This document shows, piece after piece, positions 14,988-23,762 of a DNA stretch of 64,000 bases (position 1 is its first letter; each line of letters opens with the position of its first letter). This DNA comes from Parabacteroides sp. TM07-1AC (lineage in GTDB: Bacteria; Bacteroidota; Bacteroidia; Bacteroidales; Tannerellaceae), in contig NZ_QUKD01000012.1 in the NCBI RefSeq assembly GCF_003480915.1, forward strand, positions 62,227-126,226, written 5' to 3'. Below the pieces are notes generated by a model. It worked only from the letters and a program-made list of their open reading frames with translations, had not been told where the DNA came from and did not search any database. The position numbers and the translations under genes are program-made.

Positions 14988-16256
14988 TTATTCGTAATGC
15001 AGGGCTTCGGCAGGTTCCATCTTCATGGCACGCCAGGCCGGATATAAAATGCCGGAGATGATCATCAGCGACATAAGCAGGCAGGTCAACACCGTTCCTA
15101 TCAGGAAACGAGGGAGGGTAAAGTCCGCCCAATAGATGTTGACCAGTTCGGCTACTCCCAGGTTAAAGCAGATGATGACGGCAGGCAGCATGGCCAGGAA
15201 CAGCATCACCAGTCCTTCGCTTATCAACAAAGTTCGCAAACCTTGTGAAGTAGAACCCAGGGCGACACGCAGTCCCATCTCCCCCCGGCGGTGCTGCGTA
15301 CGAAACCAGAACGTTCCGGAGATACCCAGGAAGATATTCACAACCAGAAAAAACAGAAGGAACAGGCGCATCCTTATATCGCTCAGTACCGGGCTTACGA
15401 CTGCCCTCTTTATTAATGAAGAGGGACGGACATCTATCATATATAGATTACCTACCGACAACTGCGTCGCCATATCCCGACGGAACTCGTCACTGAAACG
15501 GAGAGCGGCATCCGGACGGATACGGACGCAGAGTTCCATATTCGCCAGGTCGTTCGAACTCATTTCACCGGCTATTTCATCTTCCGGCAGCAAGGTATAA
15601 AAACAAGGCCTACTCTTTTCATACTCCGTCCAGCGGATAGGGGTACAAAGGGCTTTTACCTCCTTAAAGTAGCCGTCTTTACCGATCTGTAGACTTTTGC
15701 CTACCGCATTTTCGCCCGGCAGCAGTTCTGCGGCGCCATTGGCCGACAAAACGATCGAACGTACATCGAGCGCATCGGCCAGGGTCGGCCCGTTCCCGCC
15801 TTCGCGTTCTATACGGAAGACACGGAAGAAGGAAGGCGTTACTTTGTAGCGTTGCATGGTCACCCCGACCGTATCCTTATAGAACAGGCGGCTGTAATAA
15901 ACCTGATTGGTATAATGTGTTGCGGCATACGGCTGAGAGCCTATCGACAACGATACTTCCTCCACACCCGGGTATTGCCGGATACGCTCCATGATGGTCA
16001 ACAGATCCTGGCCGGTAGTCGTTTCTTTGGTGGCGGGGTCGAGGTAGTTGTCGCTATCGGGAGTACGTTCGTTGATATCGACACGATAAGTATCGGTTAT
16101 ATCGAATCCCAGCGGAGTACGGACGATCGTGGACAATACGCTCATATAATCGATAATGTACCACAGGCAGACAGAGACCAACATCAATTCCGTCAGTATC
16201 CAGACGTTACTCTTACGCTGGTTCCATATTATTTTAAACAGGTGCTTTATCATCAT
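14988..16256 (-). CDS. FtsX/MacB-type ABC permease, A-type, pair 3
   Basis: 422 residues with the A-type opening HLFKIIWNQRKSNVWILTEL, close to the pair 4 A copy, and ending PAEALHYE. The C-terminal transmembrane part begins RRGEMGLRVALGSTSQGL. The pair 3 and pair 4 A copies share the phrase NQRKSN, while pairs 1 and 2 have TQRRFN and TQRRSN, suggesting that pairs 3 and 4 are the most recent duplicates. Ten bases separate it from its B partner. Confidence 0.87.
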   Translation of the reverse strand: MMIKHLFKIIWNQRKSNVWILTELMLVSVCLWYIIDYMSVLSTIVRTPLGFDITDTYRVDINERTPDSDNYLDPATKETTTGQDLLTIMERIRQYPGVEEVSLSIGSQPYAATHYTNQVYYSRLFYKDTVGVTMQRYKVTPSFFRVFRIEREGGNGPTLADALDVRSIVLSANGAAELLPGENAVGKSLQIGKDGYFKEVKALCTPIRWTEYEKSRPCFYTLLPEDEIAGEMSSNDLANMELCVRIRPDAALRFSDEFRRDMATQLSVGNLYMIDVRPSSLIKRAVVSPVLSDIRMRLFLLFFLVVNIFLGISGTFWFRTQHRRGEMGLRVALGSTSQGLRTLLISEGLVMLFLAMLPAVIICFNLGVAELVNIYWADFTLPRFLIGTVLTCLLMSLMIISGILYPAWRAMKMEPAEALHYE

Positions 16257-16266
16257 ACGTTCCTCC

Positions 16267-17547
16267 TTATTCCCCTTTTAATGATTCAACAATAGGTATC
16301 GACGACACACGCCACGCCGGAACACAGGCACTCAATAAGTTCAGCAGCGAACAGAACAGGAAAGCGATCAGGAACACCTCCGGACGGAACAGGATCGATA
16401 ACGGCACCTCTGCCGTCACATCCATACCGAAGTAGGTGGAAGAGGTGAACACCCAATCCTTCAACAGGTAAAGGAACCAATAGGAGAACAGCAACCCCAG
16501 TAACCCGCTGACTACCGACAACACGATATTCTCGTAAACGATCTGTCCGAGCAACCCGGCCCGGGTACATCCGAACGCCTTACGCACTCCCAGTTCGCTC
16601 ACCCGTTCTTTCATACGCGATAAAGTCAGGCCCGAGAGGTTGATGGCAGGCACCAATAATGCGATCAAGATCGGGATAATAGCATTGAGATAGACCATTC
16701 GCATATCCGGCATACCGGGACCGAAACGCATCTCTTCCACATATTTGGTATCCGGCTGTCGATAGTAATAGACCTTATGATCGACCAGCGTCTTATTATA
16801 TTGTTCCGTCCGTCGGTCGATCTCCTCGCGTATCTCGTCGAAATCGGACGAAGAGCGGGCCACGATCATACATTTGTAATGTCCCATGATATTTTCCGAT
16901 CCTTTTATCTCGGGGATATTAGCCGAAGTGAAAGGTACCCAGGCATGGGCATAGGAGAATGTAGTACGGGGAGTGACATCGGCCACCACAGCGCAGACCG
17001 TATAGGGAACGAAGCTGAGCTGCATGCTCTTCCCCACCACCTCGTCGATCGAGCCGAACATGCGGCGTGCCAGCTTTTCGCTGATCACCACTTTCCGGAT
17101 ACCGGCGTCGAACTCGGCTTTGGTGTATAGGTTTCCCCTCAATACATTGAAGGAGCATATCTTCCAGAACACATCGTCGGTGAAGAGAACGAAGCAGCGT
17201 TCGCCCGGATCACCGGGTATGGTTGCCAGGCGCGACTGTGCGGGGGAAGTGATACAAACCGCCTCCGGTATCTCCAACGACTGGAAACATTCGCGGATCG
17301 TCTTTAGCGACAGGTAACCGTTAGCCTGGGTGCTTTCGGTCAGTTTATCCTGCACACCGACCCACTTGACATAAAGCGTCCGTTCGCGTGCCGTCTCGGG
17401 AGGCATGTTCTTGTACATCGCCTGGTGAGCGATGATAATCGTCATGATAAGCGATATGGCCAATGCCGTACCGAAGATCGAGATGAAGCTGAGCCAGGGG
17501 CTCTCCTTCAACATGTGAAAGGTTTGTTTGAAGTATTGTTTATACAT
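16267..17547 (-). CDS. FtsX/MacB-type ABC permease, B-type, pair 3
   Basis: 426 residues starting MYKQYFKQTFHMLKESPWLSF. It has the periplasmic block GNLYTKAEFDAGIRKVVISE and the C-terminal FtsX block ERVSELGVRKAFGCTRAGLLGQ followed by three helices. It lies 48 bases downstream of pair 2, and that gap holds REP copy 2. The full length and intact motifs indicate it is not decaying. Confidence 0.87.
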   Translation of the reverse strand: MYKQYFKQTFHMLKESPWLSFISIFGTALAISLIMTIIIAHQAMYKNMPPETARERTLYVKWVGVQDKLTESTQANGYLSLKTIRECFQSLEIPEAVCITSPAQSRLATIPGDPGERCFVLFTDDVFWKICSFNVLRGNLYTKAEFDAGIRKVVISEKLARRMFGSIDEVVGKSMQLSFVPYTVCAVVADVTPRTTFSYAHAWVPFTSANIPEIKGSENIMGHYKCMIVARSSSDFDEIREEIDRRTEQYNKTLVDHKVYYYRQPDTKYVEEMRFGPGMPDMRMVYLNAIIPILIALLVPAINLSGLTLSRMKERVSELGVRKAFGCTRAGLLGQIVYENIVLSVVSGLLGLLFSYWFLYLLKDWVFTSSTYFGMDVTAEVPLSILFRPEVFLIAFLFCSLLNLLSACVPAWRVSSIPIVESLKGE

Positions 17548-17566
17548 AGTTTTTTGTGTTGTGTAG

Positions 17567-17586
17567 GGGCGGTTCGCGAACCGCCC
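17567..17586. repeat. REP-like palindrome, copy 2
   Basis: Identical 20-bp palindrome to copy 1 (GGGCGGTTCGCGAACCGCCC), flanked by TGTAG on the left and TTACA on the right, which extends the dyad. It sits in the 48-base gap between permease pairs 2 and 3, so both REP copies mark pair borders. Confidence 0.88.
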
Positions 17587-17595
17587 TTACAGGAG

Positions 17596-18870
17596 TCATT
17601 CATAGTGCAAGGCTTCTGCCGGCTCCAGATGCGCCGCTTTATGCGACGGGTACCAGACGGCAAGGGTGATGATACCGGCCAGGATTCCCCAGGTAAGGAG
17701 GCTGACGGTCAGCAGGCGGCCGAAAGTAACCTCCATCACTTCCGTACTAAGCAGGCCGGCGAAGGCTACATTCACACAGATCAGCAAGGCAGGTACGGCA
17801 GTAATAGTCAGTATCATCAATCCCTCGCCGATCAGCAACTGCTGCAGGCGGAGGCGGGTAGAACCGACAGCCATGCGAATCCCCAGCTCGTTACGGCGGC
17901 GGTTCACACGGAACCAAAATGTCCCGATCACAGCCAAAAAGACATTGATCAGCAGGAAGAGATTAATGGCAACGTCCAGCTTCTGCCCACCCGTATTCAT
18001 CGAGGTCGCCTGATAGTTCGTACGTACATCGGGATAATATTGAACATTCACCAGCCAGAAGTTTCCCCCCGCTAGCCGGTGTTTCATCTCTTTCTTAAAA
18101 CGGACGGCATATTCGGAAGCACTTTCCGCCGCGACATTCGGACGAACCCGGAAACAGATCTGCATCTTCCCCAGCTCCTGTTCACCCATCCTGAGGATAC
18201 TCCGTTCCTTCATCTCTTTAAAGACAATCGAAGGCGGTTGACTGAACTCTTCGCGTTTCACGGCCCTCGTTACTCCCTTTACACGGAAACGAAAGGTATC
18301 ATCCTGAAGGATAAGCAACTCCTCGCCGTCCACCTTCGTCGAACCGAAACATTCCATTGCCATCGGCTCACTGATAAGGATACCCTCCTGAATAGCTGCA
18401 GCCAGCTCGTCCGACGAATCGCCATCGGCTGTATGTATATCGAACACACGAAAATAACCGGGCGTAACGTTGAAGTCAAAGGCATTCCGGAAAAGAGAAT
18501 CTTTCTCCTGAAAGTAAGTCTCCGAATTGGACATATATGTATAAGGCATCGAAGCCCCGTTCGCCATACCTACCACCTGCACGTCGGGATGTGCCTCCAA
18601 CTGGCGGATGATACGCATGAAATCCTCTCCCGCCTCCTGGCTTCCCTTTTCGTAGGCAATATAGGAAGCGCTGCTTGAAGGACGTACTGCCAGCGTCACC
18701 TTATAGACATTTTCAAACGAATATTCCATCGGTTGCGCCTGTGTTATCCGGTTCATCATCATCCGGTCGACGGCGTACCAAAGCAGTACGAAGACGACAA
18801 GTAGTTCGATAAACACCCAGGTATTGCTGCGGCGTTGTGTCTTGATCAGTTTCAGTATATGTAACAGCAT
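17596..18870 (-). CDS. FtsX/MacB-type ABC permease, A-type, pair 2
   Basis: 424 residues, A-type opening HILKLIKTQRRSNTWVFIEL, C-terminal block RRRNELGIRMAVGSTRLRLQ and ending PAEALHYE. The periplasmic domain is the most diverged among the A copies in its N-terminal part (MMMNRITQAQPMEYSF). It follows its B partner by 10 bases and precedes REP copy 2. Confidence 0.87.
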   Translation of the reverse strand: MLLHILKLIKTQRRSNTWVFIELLVVFVLLWYAVDRMMMNRITQAQPMEYSFENVYKVTLAVRPSSSASYIAYEKGSQEAGEDFMRIIRQLEAHPDVQVVGMANGASMPYTYMSNSETYFQEKDSLFRNAFDFNVTPGYFRVFDIHTADGDSSDELAAAIQEGILISEPMAMECFGSTKVDGEELLILQDDTFRFRVKGVTRAVKREEFSQPPSIVFKEMKERSILRMGEQELGKMQICFRVRPNVAAESASEYAVRFKKEMKHRLAGGNFWLVNVQYYPDVRTNYQATSMNTGGQKLDVAINLFLLINVFLAVIGTFWFRVNRRRNELGIRMAVGSTRLRLQQLLIGEGLMILTITAVPALLICVNVAFAGLLSTEVMEVTFGRLLTVSLLTWGILAGIITLAVWYPSHKAAHLEPAEALHYE

Positions 18871-18880
18871 ATCTATCTCT

Positions 18881-20188
18881 TTAATTGTGGTTTAATGACT
18901 CAGTTATATTCACACGGATCGCACGCCAAGCAGGGATCATCGACGACATCAGGTTCAATACGAAGCAAACCAGGAAGGCATAGCCGAACACAGCCGGGCT
19001 CAGTAGCATTCCGAATGTCAGTTCCGTCTGCACACTGCCCTGTACCATAGCGATGATACCCGGAGTAAGCAGCAACTGCTGGAAAAGCGCAACCATCCCA
19101 TAAGAGACCAGTAGTCCAACCAATCCGCCCGGCAGCATCAGCAACAAGTTTTCTATCAGTACCTGTGTCAACAGCCGGTTCTTACGTGCCCCGAAAGCCT
19201 TCCGCACACCCAGTTCGGAGATGCGGTCCTGCATCCGTGAAGCGTTCAGTCCGGACAGGTTCAGAGCCGGGATCAGCATGAAAAGCAGGATCAGAAACAG
19301 GAGTATCAGATAAACCGCAGACACGGAGCCGCCCATCACAAACTGGCGGACCACATGCGTCAGATGTGTCTCCACCCCGTTCATCATACTGAGCTTTCCG
19401 TCGGCCAGGGTCGTATTATAACGGTCGATCATTTCTTCCAGTTCAAGGCTCACCTCATCGGCTCCCATCCCGTCGACAGGCAGAATACAGACCGTCAGCA
19501 AGCCGACTGACACATCGCGTTCGTTGGAGGCCGCCATAACCAGCGGTATGGAAGTATAAGGTATCCACATATCGGCATAAACGGACGGTGTAACGGCAGA
19601 GATATCTTTCACCACACCGCTGACGGAATATTCGGTATCATCGAGCAGGATGCTTTTTCCCGTCACACCGGTCGTCGTCGAAAAAATACGGCGTGCCAGC
19701 GATTCAGAAACGACCACACGGGGGAAACCCGACTGGAACTCTTCCTCACTAAACGGCTTCCCTTCGATAAATGAAAAAGAAAAGAGGCGCCAGAAGCTAT
19801 TGTTCGTCCCCATCACCTGCACCTTCTGCGGGTCGTCTCCCCCGGGAATCTGCACATAGGTATCACCATGAAGCAGGCTTGTAATGGCCGTGTTGGTCAT
19901 CAGTGCCACCTCCTTCGCCGACTTCAACGGCATCAGGCATTCTTTAGCAGAACGGATGCCCCAGAAGAAAGTAGTGTTGCTTTTGCCCCGCTCATATTTC
20001 ATCTGGTCGATGTACAGGTATTTGCCGCGATGCACTTCGGGGGCAATGTCGGCGGTACGGATATGGTACACGATCGCCATGACCATCACCATCGAGATAG
20101 CCAATCCGGTACCGATGATATAGACCGCGCTGTAGAAGCGGTTTTGCTTCATCAGGTTCCAGGCTTGTTTGAAGTATTGTTTATACAT
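18881..20188 (-). CDS. FtsX/MacB-type ABC permease, B-type, pair 2 (behind internal sigma-54 promoter)
   Basis: 435 residues, opening MYKQYFKQAWNLMKQNRFYS, periplasmic block GKPFSEEEFQSGFPRVVVSE and FtsX block DRISELGVRKAFGARKNRLL. It is the first gene after the 175-base gap that carries a sigma-54 promoter and palindromic site. Pairs 2 to 4 could therefore be expressed without the ATPase and membrane fusion genes. It closely resembles the B copy of pair 1, including IRTADIAPE. Confidence 0.88.
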   Translation of the reverse strand: MYKQYFKQAWNLMKQNRFYSAVYIIGTGLAISMVMVMAIVYHIRTADIAPEVHRGKYLYIDQMKYERGKSNTTFFWGIRSAKECLMPLKSAKEVALMTNTAITSLLHGDTYVQIPGGDDPQKVQVMGTNNSFWRLFSFSFIEGKPFSEEEFQSGFPRVVVSESLARRIFSTTTGVTGKSILLDDTEYSVSGVVKDISAVTPSVYADMWIPYTSIPLVMAASNERDVSVGLLTVCILPVDGMGADEVSLELEEMIDRYNTTLADGKLSMMNGVETHLTHVVRQFVMGGSVSAVYLILLFLILLFMLIPALNLSGLNASRMQDRISELGVRKAFGARKNRLLTQVLIENLLLMLPGGLVGLLVSYGMVALFQQLLLTPGIIAMVQGSVQTELTFGMLLSPAVFGYAFLVCFVLNLMSSMIPAWRAIRVNITESLNHN

Positions 20189-20220
20189 GGTGCAATATTA
20201 TTTGTTTTGATTCTGCAAAG

Positions 20221-20235
20221 GCAAATGCCGTGCCA
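20221..20235 (-). promoter_or_regulatory. Internal sigma-54 promoter
   Basis: The minus strand reads TGGCACGGCATTTGC, a full match to the -24/-12 consensus TGGCACG-N4-TTGC. Transcription would start near 20209, about 20 bases before the permease ATG at 20188. It shares 14 of 16 bases with the promoter in front of the membrane fusion gene. Confidence 0.82.
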
Positions 20236-20279
20236 CAAACATAACTGACTGATAGTAAGCCCCAAGAGCAAATACCGTA

Positions 20280-20299
20280 GTGTTCAATAACGAACAGTG
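20280..20299. promoter_or_regulatory. Palindromic activator site upstream of internal sigma-54 promoter
   Basis: GTGTTCAATAACGAACAGTG contains the dyad TGTTC-N6-GAACA (20281-20296). It begins 46 bases beyond the -24 element. A further half-site, CGAACACTG, lies at 20310-20318. The layout fits an enhancer for an NtrC-family response regulator; the regulator gene is not in the window. Confidence 0.7.
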
Positions 20300-20363
20300 G
20301 TCACGGTATCGAACACTGCAGGTTTAGTTGGTTTAACTGTTTGAACATATCCCCCGCTGTCTT

Positions 20364-21611
20364 TTATTCATAATGCAATGCTTCCGCCGGTTCGATACGG
20401 GAAGAGCGGCGGGCCGGATACCAGGTACCGAGCACGACCACGAACACCAGCAAAGCCAGCGTGATCACCGTAGTCAATCCGCAACGTAAAGGCGTTACGT
20501 CCATATACTGCTTCGGGAGCAGGTCGAGATGTACCAGATTCAGGCAGACGACCAGTGCCGGAAGGAAAGCGATAAACAACAGGATCATCCCTTCTCCCAC
20601 CATCTGCCACAGGATGGTACGCCGGGAAGAGCCGACCGCCATACGTAAGCCTATCTCCGAATTACGTTTATTGATACGCAGCCAGAACGTTCCGATCACT
20701 CCCAGGAATATGTTAAGCAGGAAAAAGACGGCAAAGCCAATCCGGTAATTCAAGATATTATAAGCCTTTTGGAGCTGCACGTCGCGGTAATTACTCAGAG
20801 GCGTGACCTCCGACAGATAGAAATTGCCGGCCTGCAACTGCTGTCGCATCTCCCGCCCAAAACGTTCGGCAAAGTCGTTCTTCGCCGCCCCTTTTTTCAC
20901 ACGGAAACAAATGTCGACAGAGCTCCAGAGGTCGTTCTCACTCTCTACGGACAACAAAGACTCGTTCAACGGGACAAAAAGGAAACGTGCCGGACGGTCG
21001 AACTCCGTCCGTTTCATCAGCCCGGTAACTCCCGTCACACGCATCTCCAGGCTATCGCCTTTATCGAGGATGGTCTGCCCGATAGCCGAAGAACCGGGAA
21101 AGAGCCGTTCTTCCACGGCGGAAGAAATCACATAGCCCTCAGTCATAGCCTGCGCCAACGTTTCGGGATAGCCATCGGAGCCGGCAACACGGAACACACG
21201 GAAGTAGTCGGGCGTAACGGTCAGAATATCGGCATTCACCCTCAACGTATCGTGCCAGAACAGGTTGCTCATATTGCTGCGGCAATAAGGGAAATGCCAG
21301 GAACCGACACTCACACCTTCTATATCCGGGTGCTGGCGAAGACGTTCGGCAATACGTTGCATATTCAGCCAGGGCTCGGGACTATCTTCTTCGTAAGTAA
21401 TATACCCGTTTTCGTTCTTCTGACGGACGGCAAGGGTCAGCTTATAGGTGTTATCTATATGAAAGCCTGTCGGGGTAGAGGCGGTAATGGTCAGGACGGA
21501 CAGGAAATCGACGATATACCACATCAGGGCGGAGACGACAAACAATTCGAGCACGATCCACAGGTTGAAACGGCGTTGTGTCCATATTAATTTAAATAGA
21601 TGTCTTATCAT
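20364..21611 (-). CDS. FtsX/MacB-type ABC permease, A-type, pair 1
   Basis: 415 residues, opening HLFKLIWTQRRFNLWIVLEL, C-terminal block KRNSEIGLRMAVGSSRRTIL, ending PAEALHYE. Nine bases separate it from its B partner upstream. It is the last gene of the promoter-proximal group (fusion protein, ATPase, pair 1). The 175-base regulatory gap follows it. Confidence 0.88.
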   Translation of the reverse strand: MIRHLFKLIWTQRRFNLWIVLELFVVSALMWYIVDFLSVLTITASTPTGFHIDNTYKLTLAVRQKNENGYITYEEDSPEPWLNMQRIAERLRQHPDIEGVSVGSWHFPYCRSNMSNLFWHDTLRVNADILTVTPDYFRVFRVAGSDGYPETLAQAMTEGYVISSAVEERLFPGSSAIGQTILDKGDSLEMRVTGVTGLMKRTEFDRPARFLFVPLNESLLSVESENDLWSSVDICFRVKKGAAKNDFAERFGREMRQQLQAGNFYLSEVTPLSNYRDVQLQKAYNILNYRIGFAVFFLLNIFLGVIGTFWLRINKRNSEIGLRMAVGSSRRTILWQMVGEGMILLFIAFLPALVVCLNLVHLDLLPKQYMDVTPLRCGLTTVITLALLVFVVVLGTWYPARRSSRIEPAEALHYE

Positions 21612-21620
21612 AATATATCA

Positions 21621-22922
21621 TTATTTATCGTTGATCGAGTCTGCTATCGGCCGGCGCACGGCTTTCCATACGGGCAGCAGCGACGAGAGCAGATTAAGGA
21701 ACACGCAAAGCCCGAAAGCCGAAAAGAAAAGCGGGAAGTTGAACAACATGCCGAATGTGAGTTGTACATCACCCGTCGCAGCCATTTGCCCGACGCTGCC
21801 GAGCAGGAAGTTACGCAACACGACAACCAGCACCCACGACACCAGCAAACCGGCCAGTCCGCCGATACAGGTCAACATCAGGTTTTCGGTCAGTACCTGC
21901 GACACCAACGTACGCGCACCGGCCCCAAAGGCTTTCCTCAGTCCCATCTCTTCGGTGCGTTCCTGCATCCGCGAAGAGATAAGCCCCGTCAGGTTGATGG
22001 CGGGAACCAGCATGAAGACCAACGCGATAAGCAAGTAACGGCGGATGATGTCCGACAGCGAAGAACCGTAGTCGAGTTTCTGAAGCTCCGTCTGCTTCGG
22101 GGTGGATAGCCACAATGTATCCACATACCTCTCCTGCAAAGTAGCGTTGTATTGGAGCCGGCGGCGGTTCACCTCATCGCGGACGGCATCGAAACGGGCG
22201 GGACCGGAGACAAGCAGGTAGGCGACAACAGGGCCGGCAGACCTCTCGGCATTGGCCGTTTCCGCCAGGACAGGAACCGAGGTGATCGGTATCCAGATAT
22301 CGGCACAAGTCATCGACATAACCGATGAAACATCTCTCACCACCCCACTGACGCGGTATTCCAGCCCGTTGAGTAGAACGGCTTTGCCTTCCGCCTCTAT
22401 CGTTCCGAACAGGCGGCGGGCATACGATTCACTCAACACGACACGCTTCACGCCGCTTTCAAATTCTTCACCGGTAAAGGGTTTACCGCTGAGGAAACGA
22501 AACCGGAAGATCTGCCAGAACGCACCGTCGACAGCCTCAACCATCGCCCTATAACGGTCGGGACTTCCGGGCAACTGCGAATAGACGGTTCCCATCAATA
22601 TATCCGTACCTTGCGGATTGATCACGAAGGTCACTTTCTCCACCTCCGACAATTCACTCAGTATCTGCCGGGCAGCATGAAACGAAAGCGACCAGTTGTG
22701 CGTTCCGCCATTCTCATCCTTCGACTTCACCGATGCACGGTCAAGCTGCAACAGCCTGCTCCGGCAATCCTCCGGAGCAATGTCTGCCGTGCGGATGTAA
22801 TAGACCGTGGCCATGATCATCACCATCGAAATGGCAAGCCCCGTCCCCAGGATGTAAACGAAACTGAAGAAGCGGTTCTGCTTCATCAATTGCCAGGCCT
22901 GTTTGAGATATTGTTTATACAT
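21621..22922 (-). CDS. FtsX/MacB-type ABC permease, B-type, pair 1
   Basis: 433 residues, opening MYKQYLKQAWQLMKQNRFFSF, periplasmic block GKPFTGEEFESGVKRVVLSE and FtsX block ERTEEMGLRKAFGAGARTLV followed by hydrophobic helices. It is the permease nearest to the ATPase but is separated from it by a 163-base gap that holds a 48-codon open frame. Confidence 0.88.
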   Translation of the reverse strand: MYKQYLKQAWQLMKQNRFFSFVYILGTGLAISMVMIMATVYYIRTADIAPEDCRSRLLQLDRASVKSKDENGGTHNWSLSFHAARQILSELSEVEKVTFVINPQGTDILMGTVYSQLPGSPDRYRAMVEAVDGAFWQIFRFRFLSGKPFTGEEFESGVKRVVLSESYARRLFGTIEAEGKAVLLNGLEYRVSGVVRDVSSVMSMTCADIWIPITSVPVLAETANAERSAGPVVAYLLVSGPARFDAVRDEVNRRRLQYNATLQERYVDTLWLSTPKQTELQKLDYGSSLSDIIRRYLLIALVFMLVPAINLTGLISSRMQERTEEMGLRKAFGAGARTLVSQVLTENLMLTCIGGLAGLLVSWVLVVVLRNFLLGSVGQMAATGDVQLTFGMLFNFPLFFSAFGLCVFLNLLSSLLPVWKAVRRPIADSINDK

Positions 22923-22936
22923 AATGTCTATCTTTG

Positions 22937-23083
22937 TTATTCAAACTTTAAAATCACACTAGTCATGGATAAGGAACTACCCAAATCGCAATTATCAGGC
23001 ATCACACCGGCCCGAGTATTGCTACGCGTCAGTAAAAGCCATCTGCCCGCCCTTCCCGATACGGACAATGCATGAGGGCTCAT
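22937..23083 (-). CDS. Possible 48-residue small protein between ATPase and permease
   Basis: An ATG 2 bases after the ATPase stop codon opens a 48-codon frame starting MSPHALSVSGRAGRW and ending SVILKFE, which fills almost the whole gap to the next permease. I do not recognise a domain. The Arg/Ser-rich, mixed composition is more like an interspersed repeat than a protein. Tight spacing to both neighbours is the only argument for translation. Confidence 0.3.
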   Translation of the reverse strand: MSPHALSVSGRAGRWLLLTRSNTRAGVMPDNCDLGSSLSMTSVILKFE

Positions 23084-23085
23084 CC

Positions 23086-23751
23086 TTACTGTACCTGTCG
23101 TCCGTCGAAGAACCTCACCGTACGGCTGGTCTGCTGTGCCTGCGCTTCGTTGTGGGTTACCATCACGATGGTGCGTCCGTCTTCCTTGTTCAGTTTATGA
23201 AGTATCTCCATGACCTCGATACCCATCTTCGAGTCCAGGTTACCGGTCGGCTCATCCGCCAGGATGATCTCGGGGTTACCGACAATCGCACGGGCAATGG
23301 CTACACGCTGGCACTGACCACCCGAAAGCTGCGTCGGGAAGTGACGCATACGATGGCTCAGACCGACCTTTTCGAGAACAGCTTCGGCTGCTTTGCGGCG
23401 TTCGGAGGAAGAGACGTTGCGGTAAAGTAACGGTAACTCCACATTATCCAGGACATTCAGTGAATTGATCAGATGGAACGACTGGAAGACAAAGCCCAGC
23501 GTCTTATTACGGAAAGCAGCCAGCTGCTTGTCGTTCATATTGCTGGTATTCGTACCGGCAATTTCCACCATACCGCCTGTCGGAGCGTCCAGCAGGCCGA
23601 TAATGTTCAATAAGGTCGATTTTCCACAACCGGACGGTCCCATGATGCTCAGGAATTCACCTTTTTGGATATCCAAATTTACATTTTCCAGGGCAACTGT
23701 TTCAATCTCCTTCGTGCGGTAGATCTTTTCGAGGTTTGTTAACTTGATCAT
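23086..23751 (-). CDS. ABC transporter ATP-binding protein, MacB/LolD type
   Basis: A 221-residue ATPase, full length. Walker A is GPSGCGKST, followed by LLNIIGLLDAPTGG, typical of the MacB/LolD class. The Q-loop region is FVFQSFHLI, the signature LSGGQCQRVAIARAI, Walker B IILADEPTG and the H-loop VTHN. It is the only ATPase in an operon with eight permeases, so it probably serves them all. It lies 11 bases after the membrane fusion protein gene. Confidence 0.95.
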   Translation of the reverse strand: MIKLTNLEKIYRTKEIETVALENVNLDIQKGEFLSIMGPSGCGKSTLLNIIGLLDAPTGGMVEIAGTNTSNMNDKQLAAFRNKTLGFVFQSFHLINSLNVLDNVELPLLYRNVSSSERRKAAEAVLEKVGLSHRMRHFPTQLSGGQCQRVAIARAIVGNPEIILADEPTGNLDSKMGIEVMEILHKLNKEDGRTIVMVTHNEAQAQQTSRTVRFFDGRQVQ

Positions 23752-23762
23752 GATGTTTGATA

